A DNA stretch of 64,000 nt from positions 10,904-74,903 of the forward strand of contig DDQW01000096.1 in the NCBI GenBank assembly GCA_002342805.1, given 5' to 3'. Below the pieces are notes generated by a model. It was given only the letters and a program-made list of their open reading frames with translations. It was not told the DNA's origin and ran no database searches. The stretch is from Clostridiales bacterium UBA2432. GTDB taxonomy: Bacteria > Bacillota > Clostridia > Lachnospirales > Vallitaleaceae. Below are positions 8,329-16,355 of the stretch, in pieces. The position numbers were made by a program, and so were the translations under genes. Numbering within the stretch: position 1 is the first letter of the stretch; each line of letters starts with the position of its first letter.

Positions 8329-9804
8329 ATGTATTTTATTGGTATTGATTTAGGAACTTCCTCTGTGAAGGTATTAGTGACAAATGATAAAAATGAAATT
8401 GTTGGTGATGCTTCCAAAGAATATCCCGTATCCTATCCGCAAGAAAAATGGGCTGAACAAGATCCTCTTGACTGGTGGAATGGTACAAAAGAGGCAATAA
8501 AAGAAGTGGTTAACAAATGTCATATTGCTAAGGACGCTATCCGAGCAATCAGTTTTAGTGGGCAAATGCACGGTTTAGTTGCTTTAAATGAAGAAAATGA
8601 AGTCTTGCTACCTGCGATTTTATGGTGTGATAATCGGACAGAAGAAGAATGTGAAGATATTACAAATTATTTTGGACAAGAAAAATTAAGTGAATATACT
8701 GGAAATAAAGCTCTTGCCGGATTTACAGCGCCTAAAATACTCTGGGTAAAAAAGAATTTACCGGATATATTTAAACGAATTAAGCATATTATGTTGCCTA
8801 AAGACTATATTAGTTTTAAATTGACAGGGGCATATGCGACGGATGTTTCAGATGCTTCGGGAATGTTACTATTAGATGTTAAGAATAGAACGTGGTCGAA
8901 AGAAATGTTGGAATATTTAAATATTGATGAAGCCATACTTCCCAAGATGCATGAATCCTATGAAGTTTGTGGAAAAGTTACAGCAAGTGTTTTAGAAGAG
9001 CTTGGACTAGAAGGTGACATCTTGGTTATAGCAGGAGCAGGCGACCAAGCTGCTGGAGCCGTTGGGACTGGAACGGTTAGTGAAGGGATAGTATCGATAA
9101 CATTGGGAACGTCAGGAGTTGTTTTTGCAGCGCATGAACACTATGCATATGACAAGGCGAATCGACTACATGCATTTTGTCATGCAAATGGAAAATATCA
9201 TTCAATGGGAGTTATGTTGTCAGCTGCTTCATGTCTTAAATGGTGGGTTGATGATATTCAAAAGGGGATGGGGTTTGAAGCGCTATTGGAAGAAGCAATT
9301 CAGCTTGAGTCAGAAGATAATAATTTGGTCTTCTTACCATATCTGATGGGCGAACGCACCCCTTATGCAGATCCAGATGCAAAAGGCGCTTTTGTTGGTA
9401 TGACAATGATGACAAAACGTGGACATATGACAAAAGCTGTGCTAGAAGGAGTTTCTTTTGGTTTAAAGGATTCTGTAGAAATTCTAAAAGACATCAATGT
9501 GCCCATTAATGAAGTTCGTATAATAGGTGGAGGAAGTAGAAGCTTATTGTGGAAACAGATTTTGGCAGATATGCTTGGTATGCCGATTCAAGAAATCAAT
9601 ACAAACCAAGGTGGTGCCTTAGGAGCAGCAATTTTAGGCGCAGTTGGAGCAGGCCATTTTTCTAATGTAGAAGAAGGCTGTCAAGCAATGATTAAAGTGA
9701 CGAATAAAGTGGAGCCGAATTTGGATAAAAAAGAATATTATGAGAAAAAATATCAGAAATTCCAAAGATTGTATGAGGCATTGAAACGTTGGTATAAGAG
9801 TTGA
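8329..9804 (+). CDS. xylB: Xylulokinase
   Basis: FGGY-family sugar kinase, 491 residues, that phosphorylates D-xylulose to xylulose 5-phosphate for the pentose phosphate pathway. The N-terminal ATPase-fold motif is FIGIDLGTSSVKVL. The xylulokinase-type substrate region has FSGQMHGLVAL and LWCDNRTEEE. The catalytic Asp is in GAGDQAAGAVGTG, and the C-terminal nucleotide motif is IIGGGSRSLLWKQ. RBS AGAGGAG precedes the ATG. It is the last gene of the ABC-dehydrogenase-kinase operon. A tRNA gene on the other strand starts only 16 bp beyond its stop, so its transcript probably extends across that tRNA to the terminator-like repeat near 9918. Confidence 0.95.
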   Translation: MYFIGIDLGTSSVKVLVTNDKNEIVGDASKEYPVSYPQEKWAEQDPLDWWNGTKEAIKEVVNKCHIAKDAIRAISFSGQMHGLVALNEENEVLLPAILWCDNRTEEECEDITNYFGQEKLSEYTGNKALAGFTAPKILWVKKNLPDIFKRIKHIMLPKDYISFKLTGAYATDVSDASGMLLLDVKNRTWSKEMLEYLNIDEAILPKMHESYEVCGKVTASVLEELGLEGDILVIAGAGDQAAGAVGTGTVSEGIVSITLGTSGVVFAAHEHYAYDKANRLHAFCHANGKYHSMGVMLSAASCLKWWVDDIQKGMGFEALLEEAIQLESEDNNLVFLPYLMGERTPYADPDAKGAFVGMTMMTKRGHMTKAVLEGVSFGLKDSVEILKDINVPINEVRIIGGGSRSLLWKQILADMLGMPIQEINTNQGGALGAAILGAVGAGHFSNVEEGCQAMIKVTNKVEPNLDKKEYYEKKYQKFQRLYEALKRWYKS

Positions 9805-9820
9805 AAAACTGTAGCAAAAA

Positions 9821-9891
9821 AGCGGGTGATGGGAATCGAACCCACGTATCCAGCTTGGAAGGCTGGTGTTCTACCATTGAACTACACCCGC
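9821..9891 (-). tRNA. tRNA-Gly (anticodon TCC)
   Basis: On the minus strand, acceptor GCGGGTG (plus-strand 9885-9891) pairs with CACCCGC (9822-9828), with discriminator T at 9821. The D arm, the anticodon loop CTTCCAA giving TCC, and the T loop TTCGATT are all in place over 71 nt. CCA is not encoded. Five T follow the 3' end immediately in the transcript and can act as the termination tract. Confidence 0.96.
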
Positions 9892-9901
9892 AGCAAAACT
9901 T

Positions 9902-9930
9902 ATTATACACGATGATGAAAAAAATGGCAA
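9902..9930 (-). promoter_or_regulatory. Promoter of tRNA-Gly
   Basis: On the minus strand, TTGCCA (plus 9925-9930), 17-bp spacer, TATAAT (plus 9902-9907), with the tRNA starting 10 bp downstream. The -35 lies in the left arm of the 9918-9950 inverted repeat. Confidence 0.7.
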
Positions 9931-9950
9931 GTAATATTTGCCATTTTTTT
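9918..9950. terminator. Inverted repeat: bidirectional terminator-like, shared by two divergent promoters
   Basis: AAAAAAATGGCAA (9918-9930) and TTGCCATTTTTTT (9938-9950) are perfect inverted repeats around a 7-base centre. An extra T at 9951 extends the T-tract before C at 9952. Read on the plus strand it resembles a rho-independent terminator for xylB. Each arm also holds TTGCCA, the -35 of tRNA-Gly on one strand and of the lactate dehydrogenase gene on the other. Confidence 0.6.
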
Positions 9951-9965
9951 TCTTTGTTGTATAAT
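9938..9965 (+). promoter_or_regulatory. Promoter of D-lactate dehydrogenase gene
   Basis: TTGCCA (9938-9943), 16-bp spacer, TATAAT (9960-9965), 22 bp before the start codon. The -35 lies in the right arm of the 9918-9950 repeat. Confidence 0.7.
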
Positions 9966-9987
9966 TGCATTATAGGAGAGTGAGTTT

Positions 9988-11022
9988 ATGAAGATAGCTT
10001 TTTTTGATACAAAACCATACGATCGTCAATCCTTTGATCAATATATTGATCAATATGACATTGAGATTAAATACTTTGAAGCTAAATTAAATGAAGATAC
10101 AGTGGCATTAGCGGCACATGCAGATGTCGTGTGTGCCTTTGTAAATGATACCTTAAATGAAGCAGTTCTTGATACCTTAGTTGATATGGGGATTGGTTTA
10201 TTAGCACTACGTTGTGCAGGATATAATCATGTTGATTTTGAAGCGGCATATGATAAGGTACATATTGTTAGAGTTCCGGCCTATTCACCTTATGCAGTAG
10301 CAGAACATGCTATCGCACTGATGTTTTCTTTGAATAGAAAAACGCATCGAGCATATGTTCGGACACGAGATAATAACTTTAATATTAACGGACTTACCGG
10401 ATTTGATTTTCATGGAAAAACAGTTGGTGTTATTGGAACAGGAAAAATCGGACGTATATTTATTGATATATGTAAAGGCTTGGGGATGAAAATTCTTGCC
10501 TATGATATGTATCCATCAGAGATTGAAGATGTTGAGTTTGTAAACCTTACAAGTCTTTATCAAAAGTCGGATGTTATTTCCTTGCATTGCCCTTTGACTC
10601 AAGAAACACATTATATGATTGATGAAGATGCAATTCAGCAGATGAAGGAAGGTGTTATGCTCATTAATACATCCCGAGGCGCATTGGTGCAGACAGAACA
10701 TCTTATTGATGGATTAAAATCCAAAAAAATCGGATCGGCGGGATTAGATGTCTATGAAGAAGAAAGTGAATACTTTTTTGAAGATTTTTCATCGGAAAGT
10801 ATTGATGATGACAACCTTGCGAGACTTTTGTCCTTTAGCAATGTTCTTGTGACATCCCACCAAGCATTTTTGACAAAAGAAGCGTTAAGTAATATTGCAC
10901 AAACAACATTAGAAAATGTCAAAGCATACCAAGAAGGGAGACCACTCGTTAATGAAGTGTGTTATCACTGTCCCGAAGGACCCACAAAATGTGAAAAAAA
11001 AGAAAATGGTCGATGTTTTTAA
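9988..11022 (+). CDS. ldhA: D-lactate dehydrogenase (D-2-hydroxyacid family)
   Basis: NAD-dependent D-2-hydroxyacid dehydrogenase, 344 residues, reducing pyruvate to D-lactate during fermentation. The nucleotide-binding motif GTGKIG is at 150-155. The catalytic Arg is in INTSRGALVQTE, the Glu in the LDVYEEE segment, and the His in SHQAFLTKEAL. This order and spacing match the D-LDH/LdhA branch. The C terminus carries a cysteine-bearing tail (NEVCYHCPEGPTKCEKK, then a last Cys just before the end) with spacing C-x2-C-x6-C-x7-C. The E. coli enzyme lacks this tail. RBS AGGAGAGTGAG is upstream. It has its own promoter and appears monocistronic. Confidence 0.93.
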   Translation: MKIAFFDTKPYDRQSFDQYIDQYDIEIKYFEAKLNEDTVALAAHADVVCAFVNDTLNEAVLDTLVDMGIGLLALRCAGYNHVDFEAAYDKVHIVRVPAYSPYAVAEHAIALMFSLNRKTHRAYVRTRDNNFNINGLTGFDFHGKTVGVIGTGKIGRIFIDICKGLGMKILAYDMYPSEIEDVEFVNLTSLYQKSDVISLHCPLTQETHYMIDEDAIQQMKEGVMLINTSRGALVQTEHLIDGLKSKKIGSAGLDVYEEESEYFFEDFSSESIDDDNLARLLSFSNVLVTSHQAFLTKEALSNIAQTTLENVKAYQEGRPLVNEVCYHCPEGPTKCEKKENGRCF

Positions 11023-11032
11023 TAAAATATAC

Positions 11033-11061
11033 TTGCATGTGTATCGATAAAATGATAAAAT
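11033..11061 (+). promoter_or_regulatory. Promoter of tRNA-Pro
   Basis: TTGCAT (11033-11038), 17-bp spacer, TAAAAT (11056-11061), 30 bp before the tRNA. Confidence 0.6.
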
Positions 11062-11091
11062 ATTTCTTGCGTGATTTAATTTTTCAAGCAA

Positions 11092-11165
11092 TGGGATATA
11101 GCTCAGTTTGGTAGAGCGCATGCTTCGGGAGTATGAGGTCGCAGGTTCGAATCCTGTTATCCCAA
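11092..11165 (+). tRNA. tRNA-Pro (anticodon CGG)
   Basis: Acceptor TGGGATA pairs perfectly with TATCCCA, with discriminator A at 11165, 74 nt in all. The D arm is GCTC/GAGC. The anticodon stem is CATGC/GTATG with loop TTCGGGA, giving CGG. The T arm is GCAGG/CCTGT with loop TTCGAAT. CCA is not encoded. The discriminator A matches the TGGT bulge of the proS T-box in this window. Confidence 0.95.
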
Positions 11166-11179
11166 CAATAAATGATAAT

Positions 11180-11209
11180 AAAAAGCATCAGATTTCTCTG
11201 ATGCTTTTT
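11180..11209. terminator. Bidirectional terminator between tRNA-Pro and the chemoreceptor gene
   Basis: Thirteen-base perfect stem AAAAAGCATCAGA / TCTGATGCTTTTT with loop TTTC. It carries T-tracts for both directions, serving tRNA-Pro on the plus strand and the chemoreceptor gene on the minus strand. Confidence 0.9.
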
Positions 11210-11214
11210 ATTAT

Positions 11215-12942
11215 TTACTCTTTGAATTCGTGAACAATGTTTGTTAATTCGCTTGATAGTTGAGTGACTTGTCGGCTAAGTTCTTTGATATCTTCAACAG
11301 CAGCTAATATTTCTTCGGTTGCAGCAAGGGTTTCTTCCGCGCTTGCAGCATTTTCGGAAGCGGTTGCGGATAAAGACTCTACAACTTCAACGACGTTTAA
11401 TCGGCGATTCTCCATCTCATGAGAACTTGAGGAGAGCTTATCAATGGTGCCGTTGATGTCTAGAATGCGTTCGGAGATTGTTTTATATCGATTTTTAGTT
11501 TCATTAACGCTGGATACTTGTTCATTAAAGACCAAGCCTGTTTCATTACTTTTTTTGCTTGCAGCTTCAATATTATTTTTTAATTGATTAAGCATATTAT
11601 CAATGGTTTGAGTCGATTGAGTCGATTGCTCTGCAAGCTTTCGAATCTCATCAGCCACGACGGCAAATCCTTTTCCGGCCTCACCTGCTCTTGCGGCTTC
11701 TATGGCAGCGTTTAAGGCGAGTAAGTTTGTCTGATTTGCAATATCTGCAATTAACTTGCTGGCATTACCGATTTGTGAAGCGCTTTCATTTGTTTCTGAA
11801 ATAATATTGGATATTTCGTTAAATGAAGTTTGTGTCAATGTGGTTTGCTCAATTAAATGATTTACAGTTTTTTGCCCTTCTTTTGTCAAAGTGTTAATAC
11901 TGTTACTTGCACTTTTTAAAAATTCAGTATTATCTGCATTTTGGATAATCATAGCACCAAGATGTTCAATAGAATTGGCAACATTCTGAGTATCCGATGC
12001 TTGAGCGGATGCGCCTTCAGCAACTTCAGCAATTGTTGTGGCGATTTCGTTGGTTGCAGAGCCGACCTCTTCAGAGTTAATATTCATAACATTTGCAGTT
12101 TCTTTTAAATTTTGTGACTCGGTTTTTAAGTGATTTACAATTTCAATGAGATTACCAAACAGTATATACATTTGTTTAGACATATGTCCGAGTTCATCTT
12201 TGCTATCGACTGCTTTGAATAGATTATAATTACGCAAATCTTTTTGCCCGAGTTGTGTAGCAATGTTTGTTGACGTTCGTATAGATTGGTTGATATAAAT
12301 ACTCATTCGTAATGCAAGTGAGAAAACAATGAGAAGAAGAAGAGCAGACCCAGCAATAATAATAGCAACAATGGTATTCAGAAGGTTTTCAAGTTCCTGA
12401 ACTTGGTATAAACCGTATTCTTCAACTAACGCACCCATAACGTCAATATTATGACGCGTAGCTTCGAATGCATTTAAATGGTTGCTATAATTCCCATCAA
12501 AAGTACTTATGTTAAGAGAAGATTCCCATGCAGACAGATTCGTTATAAATTCATTATAGTTTGTATTTAATTTCTCTCCGGTTTCAGAAGTGAAAGTCAA
12601 AAAGAAAAACGAGTCTTTTCCAATAATTTGCATTGCTTCATCAATTCGCTCACGTGTTTGTTGCGAATTTTCTTGATAATCACTTACGAGCGTATTTTTA
12701 AGATCTTCACTTAAATTGTCTTGAAAGAGAAGTTGTTGCTCAGCAACATACGCTTGGTAAAAATCTCGATCTGCATTTAGAATAAGTGCAGAGCTGGCAA
12801 ACATCTCGTCATATAATATCGTTTGCATATTTTGATGGGTAGAGCTAAGAATAAAAATACTGCTGATGACTATACTAATAACTAAAATGGTTGGTAGTAG
12901 AACGAGAATCAATAATTTGTTGCGAATTTTTAAATTTTTCAT
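11215..12942 (-). CDS. Methyl-accepting chemotaxis protein
   Basis: Transmembrane chemoreceptor, 575 residues. Helix about 8-32, extracellular helical sensor about 35-188 resembling the four-helix-bundle MCP type, second helix about 190-212, HAMP about 212-265, then the long cytoplasmic signalling coiled coil. The hairpin tip holds the conserved EIRKLAEQSTQST region after IADIANQTNLLALNAAIEAA. It signals to CheA/CheW and implies motility or chemotaxis genes elsewhere. It ends in NIVHEFKE with no CheR-tethering pentapeptide. It is a lone gene on the minus strand between two tRNAs, with RBS AAGGAG before the ATG. The ligand cannot be read from sequence. Confidence 0.95.
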   Translation of the reverse strand: MKNLKIRNKLLILVLLPTILVISIVISSIFILSSTHQNMQTILYDEMFASSALILNADRDFYQAYVAEQQLLFQDNLSEDLKNTLVSDYQENSQQTRERIDEAMQIIGKDSFFFLTFTSETGEKLNTNYNEFITNLSAWESSLNISTFDGNYSNHLNAFEATRHNIDVMGALVEEYGLYQVQELENLLNTIVAIIIAGSALLLLIVFSLALRMSIYINQSIRTSTNIATQLGQKDLRNYNLFKAVDSKDELGHMSKQMYILFGNLIEIVNHLKTESQNLKETANVMNINSEEVGSATNEIATTIAEVAEGASAQASDTQNVANSIEHLGAMIIQNADNTEFLKSASNSINTLTKEGQKTVNHLIEQTTLTQTSFNEISNIISETNESASQIGNASKLIADIANQTNLLALNAAIEAARAGEAGKGFAVVADEIRKLAEQSTQSTQTIDNMLNQLKNNIEAASKKSNETGLVFNEQVSSVNETKNRYKTISERILDINGTIDKLSSSSHEMENRRLNVVEVVESLSATASENAASAEETLAATEEILAAVEDIKELSRQVTQLSSELTNIVHEFKE

Positions 12943-13037
12943 ATAAACATCTCCTTGTAATAGGGATAAAAATTATCTTAAAAGGTATATCGGATAATTC
13001 TATATATGGCTTTAGTGGGTAAAATAACATATTGTAC

Positions 13038-13066
13038 TTGAAATACTGACTAAAGTTGTGTATACT
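13038..13066 (+). promoter_or_regulatory. Promoter of tRNA-Gln
   Basis: TTGAAA (13038-13043), 17-bp spacer, TATACT (13061-13066). The tRNA begins 45 bp downstream, leaving room for a 5' leader removed by RNase P. Confidence 0.65.
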
Positions 13067-13111
13067 ATTAAAAGCGAAAACGTATTCAAAAGTTTTTCAA
13101 AAAAATCATAA

Positions 13112-13183
13112 TGGGCATTCGCCAAGCGGTAAGGCACAGGACTTTGACTCCTGCATTCGCTGGTTCGAATCCAGCATGCCCAG
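13112..13183 (+). tRNA. tRNA-Gln (anticodon TTG)
   Basis: Acceptor TGGGCAT pairs with ATGCCCA (13176-13182), discriminator G at 13183, 72 nt. The anticodon loop CTTTGAC gives TTG, and the T loop TTCGAAT is conserved. CCA is not encoded. Confidence 0.96.
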
Positions 13184-13187
13184 TTAT

Positions 13188-13217
13188 AGCTGTAATCTAC
13201 AGGATTACAGCTTTTTT
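13188..13217 (+). terminator. Terminator of tRNA-Gln
   Basis: Ten-base stem AGCTGTAATC / GATTACAGCT with a five-base loop, followed by T(5). It begins 5 bp after the tRNA. Confidence 0.85.
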
Positions 13218-13276
13218 CTAAGCTGACATAAATGAATTTGACCCCTAATCATAAGTATAAAAGTAAGGTGGTTTAC

Positions 13277-15052
13277 ATGAAAAAGTCTCTTCTAGTGGGC
13301 GTTAATGCAAAATACATACATTCTAATTTGGCCATTCGTTATATACAAAAATACGTACAACAAAATCAGAATAAAGAAAAAAACTCTATTCTTTTCAAAG
13401 AATTCAGTATTAATCAAGATATAGAATATATTTTAGAAGAAATCATGAAAACTTCAGCCGATATTATCGGTTTTTCGTGTTATTTGTGGAATATAGAAAT
13501 GATTCGGCGCCTCAGTCGAAATATAAAAATGATTCGTCCGAATGTAATCATAGTCTATGGTGGGCCGGAAGTGACATATACATCAGTTCAGGAAATTGAA
13601 AGTAATACATATGTAGATATCATTGTCAAAGGTGAAGGCGAAAAAATCTTTGCCGATATCTTAACCCATTTGGACCATTTAGAAAAGGTCAAGGGTATTA
13701 CATATCGTCATCAAGATAAGGTCATTGACCAAGCCAATGGTATGGGGATTGATTTTTCTGATGTTGTTTTTCCCTATGAACCGAACCTGGACCATTTAGA
13801 GCATCGTATCATCTATTATGAGACCAGTAGAGGGTGTCCGTTTAATTGTCAGTACTGTTTGTCATCGGTTGAAAAAGGTGTGCGATTTAGGCCGATAGAG
13901 ATGGTGCAAAAAGAACTGCAGTTTTTCTTAGATGCTAAAGTTCCGCAAGTTAAGCTCGTGGATAGAACCTTTAATGCTAGACGAGAACATGCCATAGCAA
14001 TTATGGAGTATATCATAAAAAAAGATCAAGGGTTAACCAATTTTCACTTTGAAGTGGCCCCGGAATTAATTGATGATGATTTCTTAGTGTGTCTTTCTAA
14101 AGCTAGACAAGGACTATTTCAACTCGAAATTGGTGTTCAATCCTCCAATACGAAGACATTATCGATTATACAACGCAAAAATGATTTGGAACAAATCCCG
14201 CAGGTTGTTGAAAAAATCAAGACCTTGAATAACACACATATACACTTAGATCTCATTGCCGGATTGCCGGAGGAAAATCTATCGGCATTCAAAAATTCAT
14301 TCGACTACGTTTATGCTATGGAACCCGATCAATTCCAATTAGGGTTTTTAAAAATATTAAAAGGGGCAGGACTTTTTTATGTAGCTAAAGACTATGGAAT
14401 CAAATATCGAGATTATCCTCCATATGAAGTGCTATCAACACATGCCTTGCCATTTGAAGATGTGATGGAGTTAAAAGTTGTGGAAGAGATGGTTGAAAAT
14501 TTTTATAATAGCGGACTGTTTAATCAAACCATGCGTCGACTTGTCAATGTTTACGAACGTCCCTATAATTTATATGAGGCATTAGGTCGTCAATGGATAG
14601 ATTTTGGAATGCATCATGTAAAGCATAATAAATTGGATTTATATAATTTTGTATATGAATGTATTCTTCGATTGAATGTTTCAGATAGGATGAAAGAGGA
14701 ATATATTGATTGGCTGCAGATGGATTATGCCCTCAATGAAAAACCAAAAAAACAAGCTGAATGGATGACTATGAATTTTGTGGAGTCGACGCTTCAGCGT
14801 TACTTACTTGAAGTTTTACAAGAACATCATGTCTGGCAAGAAGAATCCGGTGAATATACAACGAAGCAACTATCACGGATGTATCATATTGACAAAATTG
14901 ACAACAAAAATCTATTAGAAGCATTGCCCTTGGCCCATCGGATTGATGCGAGAGCAAGAGAAGGCGAGCAAGGCACTTATATTTTAATTAACTATGGTCG
15001 ACGTGACTTTATTCATAATAATGGGGAGATGGTAAGCATCAACCTCGGATGA
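13277..15052 (+). CDS. B12-binding-domain radical SAM protein (DUF4080-type)
   Basis: Radical SAM protein of 591 residues from the chosen start. The ATG at 13277 follows a TAAGGTGG ribosome site by 5 bp; an upstream in-frame ATG (13232) lacks one. The N-terminal cobalamin-binding-like region (1-130) has DIIGFSCYLWN and YGGPEVTYTS. The radical SAM cluster cysteines are Cys187, Cys191 and Cys194 in SRGCPFNCQYCLSS. The rest of the TIM-barrel core runs to about 400 and a C-terminal DUF4080-like part follows. The substrate of this subfamily is not known to me. The downstream nth gene begins 18 bp after its stop, so the two may share a message. Confidence 0.88.
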   Translation: MKKSLLVGVNAKYIHSNLAIRYIQKYVQQNQNKEKNSILFKEFSINQDIEYILEEIMKTSADIIGFSCYLWNIEMIRRLSRNIKMIRPNVIIVYGGPEVTYTSVQEIESNTYVDIIVKGEGEKIFADILTHLDHLEKVKGITYRHQDKVIDQANGMGIDFSDVVFPYEPNLDHLEHRIIYYETSRGCPFNCQYCLSSVEKGVRFRPIEMVQKELQFFLDAKVPQVKLVDRTFNARREHAIAIMEYIIKKDQGLTNFHFEVAPELIDDDFLVCLSKARQGLFQLEIGVQSSNTKTLSIIQRKNDLEQIPQVVEKIKTLNNTHIHLDLIAGLPEENLSAFKNSFDYVYAMEPDQFQLGFLKILKGAGLFYVAKDYGIKYRDYPPYEVLSTHALPFEDVMELKVVEEMVENFYNSGLFNQTMRRLVNVYERPYNLYEALGRQWIDFGMHHVKHNKLDLYNFVYECILRLNVSDRMKEEYIDWLQMDYALNEKPKKQAEWMTMNFVESTLQRYLLEVLQEHHVWQEESGEYTTKQLSRMYHIDKIDNKNLLEALPLAHRIDARAREGEQGTYILINYGRRDFIHNNGEMVSINLG

Positions 15053-15070
15053 TATTAGGAAGGGATGAAG

Positions 15071-15733
15071 ATGAATAAAAAGAGAAAAGAGAAAATATTA
15101 GGAATGTTGGATGAACATTATGGTGTGGAATATATTTGTTACTTGAATCATCAAAAACCGTATGAGCTTTTAATTGCAACGATGTTAAGTGCTCAATGCA
15201 CCGATGAACGTGTAAACATAGTGACAGAGAAGCTGTTTAAAAAGTATACATCTTTAGAAGCTTTTGCTGGTGTTGAAATTAAAGAATTGGAAAAAGATAT
15301 CCATTCGACAGGTTTTTATCGCAATAAAGCGAAAAATATTAAAGCGTGTGCAAATGAGTTGTTAGAACGACATAATGGAATTGTACCCGAAGACATTGAG
15401 TTGTTGGTGAGTTTATCCGGAGTCGGCCGAAAGACAGCCAATGTTGTTCGTGGACATATCTATGATTCTCCGAGTGTTGTTGTCGATACTCATGTTAAGC
15501 GAATTTCGAAAAAACTAGGCTTTACGTCGCTAGATGATCCGGTGAAAATCGAATATGATTTAATGGAGGTACTACCCAAAGAGCATTGGTTGAGGTATAA
15601 TACTCAAATAATCGCTCATGGACGCCAGATTTGCATGGCTAGAAATCCAAACTGTGAAGAATGCTTTTTATTAGCACAGTGCCCGTGGGGGTTGAAAAAA
15701 CGCTGTGAAGATTTGGAGGAAGAAAATGAATAA
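15071..15733 (+). CDS. nth: Endonuclease III
   Basis: Base-excision-repair DNA glycosylase/AP lyase acting on oxidised pyrimidines, 220 residues. The ATG at 15071 is preferred to the one at 15065 because AGGAAGGG ends 6 bp before it and abuts the other. The helix-hairpin-helix is in LSGVGRKTANVV with catalytic Lys121. The catalytic Asp139 is in VVVDTHVKR. The [4Fe-4S] ligands near the C terminus are spaced C-x6-C-x2-C-x5-C (CMARNPNCEECFLLAQC). The uridine kinase start codon overlaps its last 8 bases, so the two genes are translationally coupled. Confidence 0.96.
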   Translation: MNKKRKEKILGMLDEHYGVEYICYLNHQKPYELLIATMLSAQCTDERVNIVTEKLFKKYTSLEAFAGVEIKELEKDIHSTGFYRNKAKNIKACANELLERHNGIVPEDIELLVSLSGVGRKTANVVRGHIYDSPSVVVDTHVKRISKKLGFTSLDDPVKIEYDLMEVLPKEHWLRYNTQIIAHGRQICMARNPNCEECFLLAQCPWGLKKRCEDLEEENE

Positions 15734-16340
15734 GCCTATCGTGATTGGTATAGCCGGAGGAACCGGGTCTGGAAAAACGACACTTGTCAATCGATTAAAA
15801 TCTGTATTAGATGATCAAGTCGTGACGATTTGTCATGATTATTATTACAAAGCCAATGCGGATATGCCGATTGAAGAACGTAAACTGCAAAATTATGATC
15901 ACCCAAATGCCTTTGAAACCGAACTGATGACAGAGCATCTAAAACACTTAAAAGAAGGGCAAACCATTCATTGTCCGATCTATGATTTTGTAGCTTATAC
16001 AAGGAAGAAAGAATGTTTAGAAATAAAGCCTAAACGCGTCATTATAGTAGAAGGGATTCTTATTTTTGAAAATAAAGAATTGGTTGATGAACTTGATATC
16101 AAAGTGTTTGTTGATACCGATGCTGATGTTCGAATTATTCGGCGCATCATTCGTGACGTCAAAGAGCGTGGACGTAGCTTGGATTCAGTGATTGCACAAT
16201 ACTTAACAACGGTCAAACATATGCATGATGAATTTGTTGAACCAAGCAAACGAAAAGCAGATGTTATTATACCGGAGGGTGGACACAATCAAGTCGCTGT
16301 TAATATGCTTGTTGAGCAGATTAGAACTCTGTTGCGTTAG
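15726..16340 (+). CDS. udk: Uridine kinase
   Basis: Phosphorylates uridine and cytidine in pyrimidine salvage; 204 residues, the normal length. The ATG at 15726 overlaps the end of nth and gives the usual N terminus. An upstream in-frame ATG at 15705 lies well inside nth and would add only seven atypical residues. Walker A is GIAGGTGSGKTT. The family motifs CHDYYYK, NYDHPNAFETELM, IYDFVAYTRK and IIVEGILIFENKEL all occur in order, as does RRIIRDVKERGRS. The pyrophosphatase gene follows 15 bp after its stop. Confidence 0.96.
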   Translation: MNKPIVIGIAGGTGSGKTTLVNRLKSVLDDQVVTICHDYYYKANADMPIEERKLQNYDHPNAFETELMTEHLKHLKEGQTIHCPIYDFVAYTRKKECLEIKPKRVIIVEGILIFENKELVDELDIKVFVDTDADVRIIRRIIRDVKERGRSLDSVIAQYLTTVKHMHDEFVEPSKRKADVIIPEGGHNQVAVNMLVEQIRTLLR

Positions 16341-16355
16341 AAGGTAGGGGATAGA

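Noticed and set aside
13074..13087. Catabolite-response-element-like sequence CGAAAACGTATTCA
   Set aside because: It matches the consensus at most positions but lies between a tRNA-Gln promoter and the tRNA, far from any carbon gene. It is probably chance.
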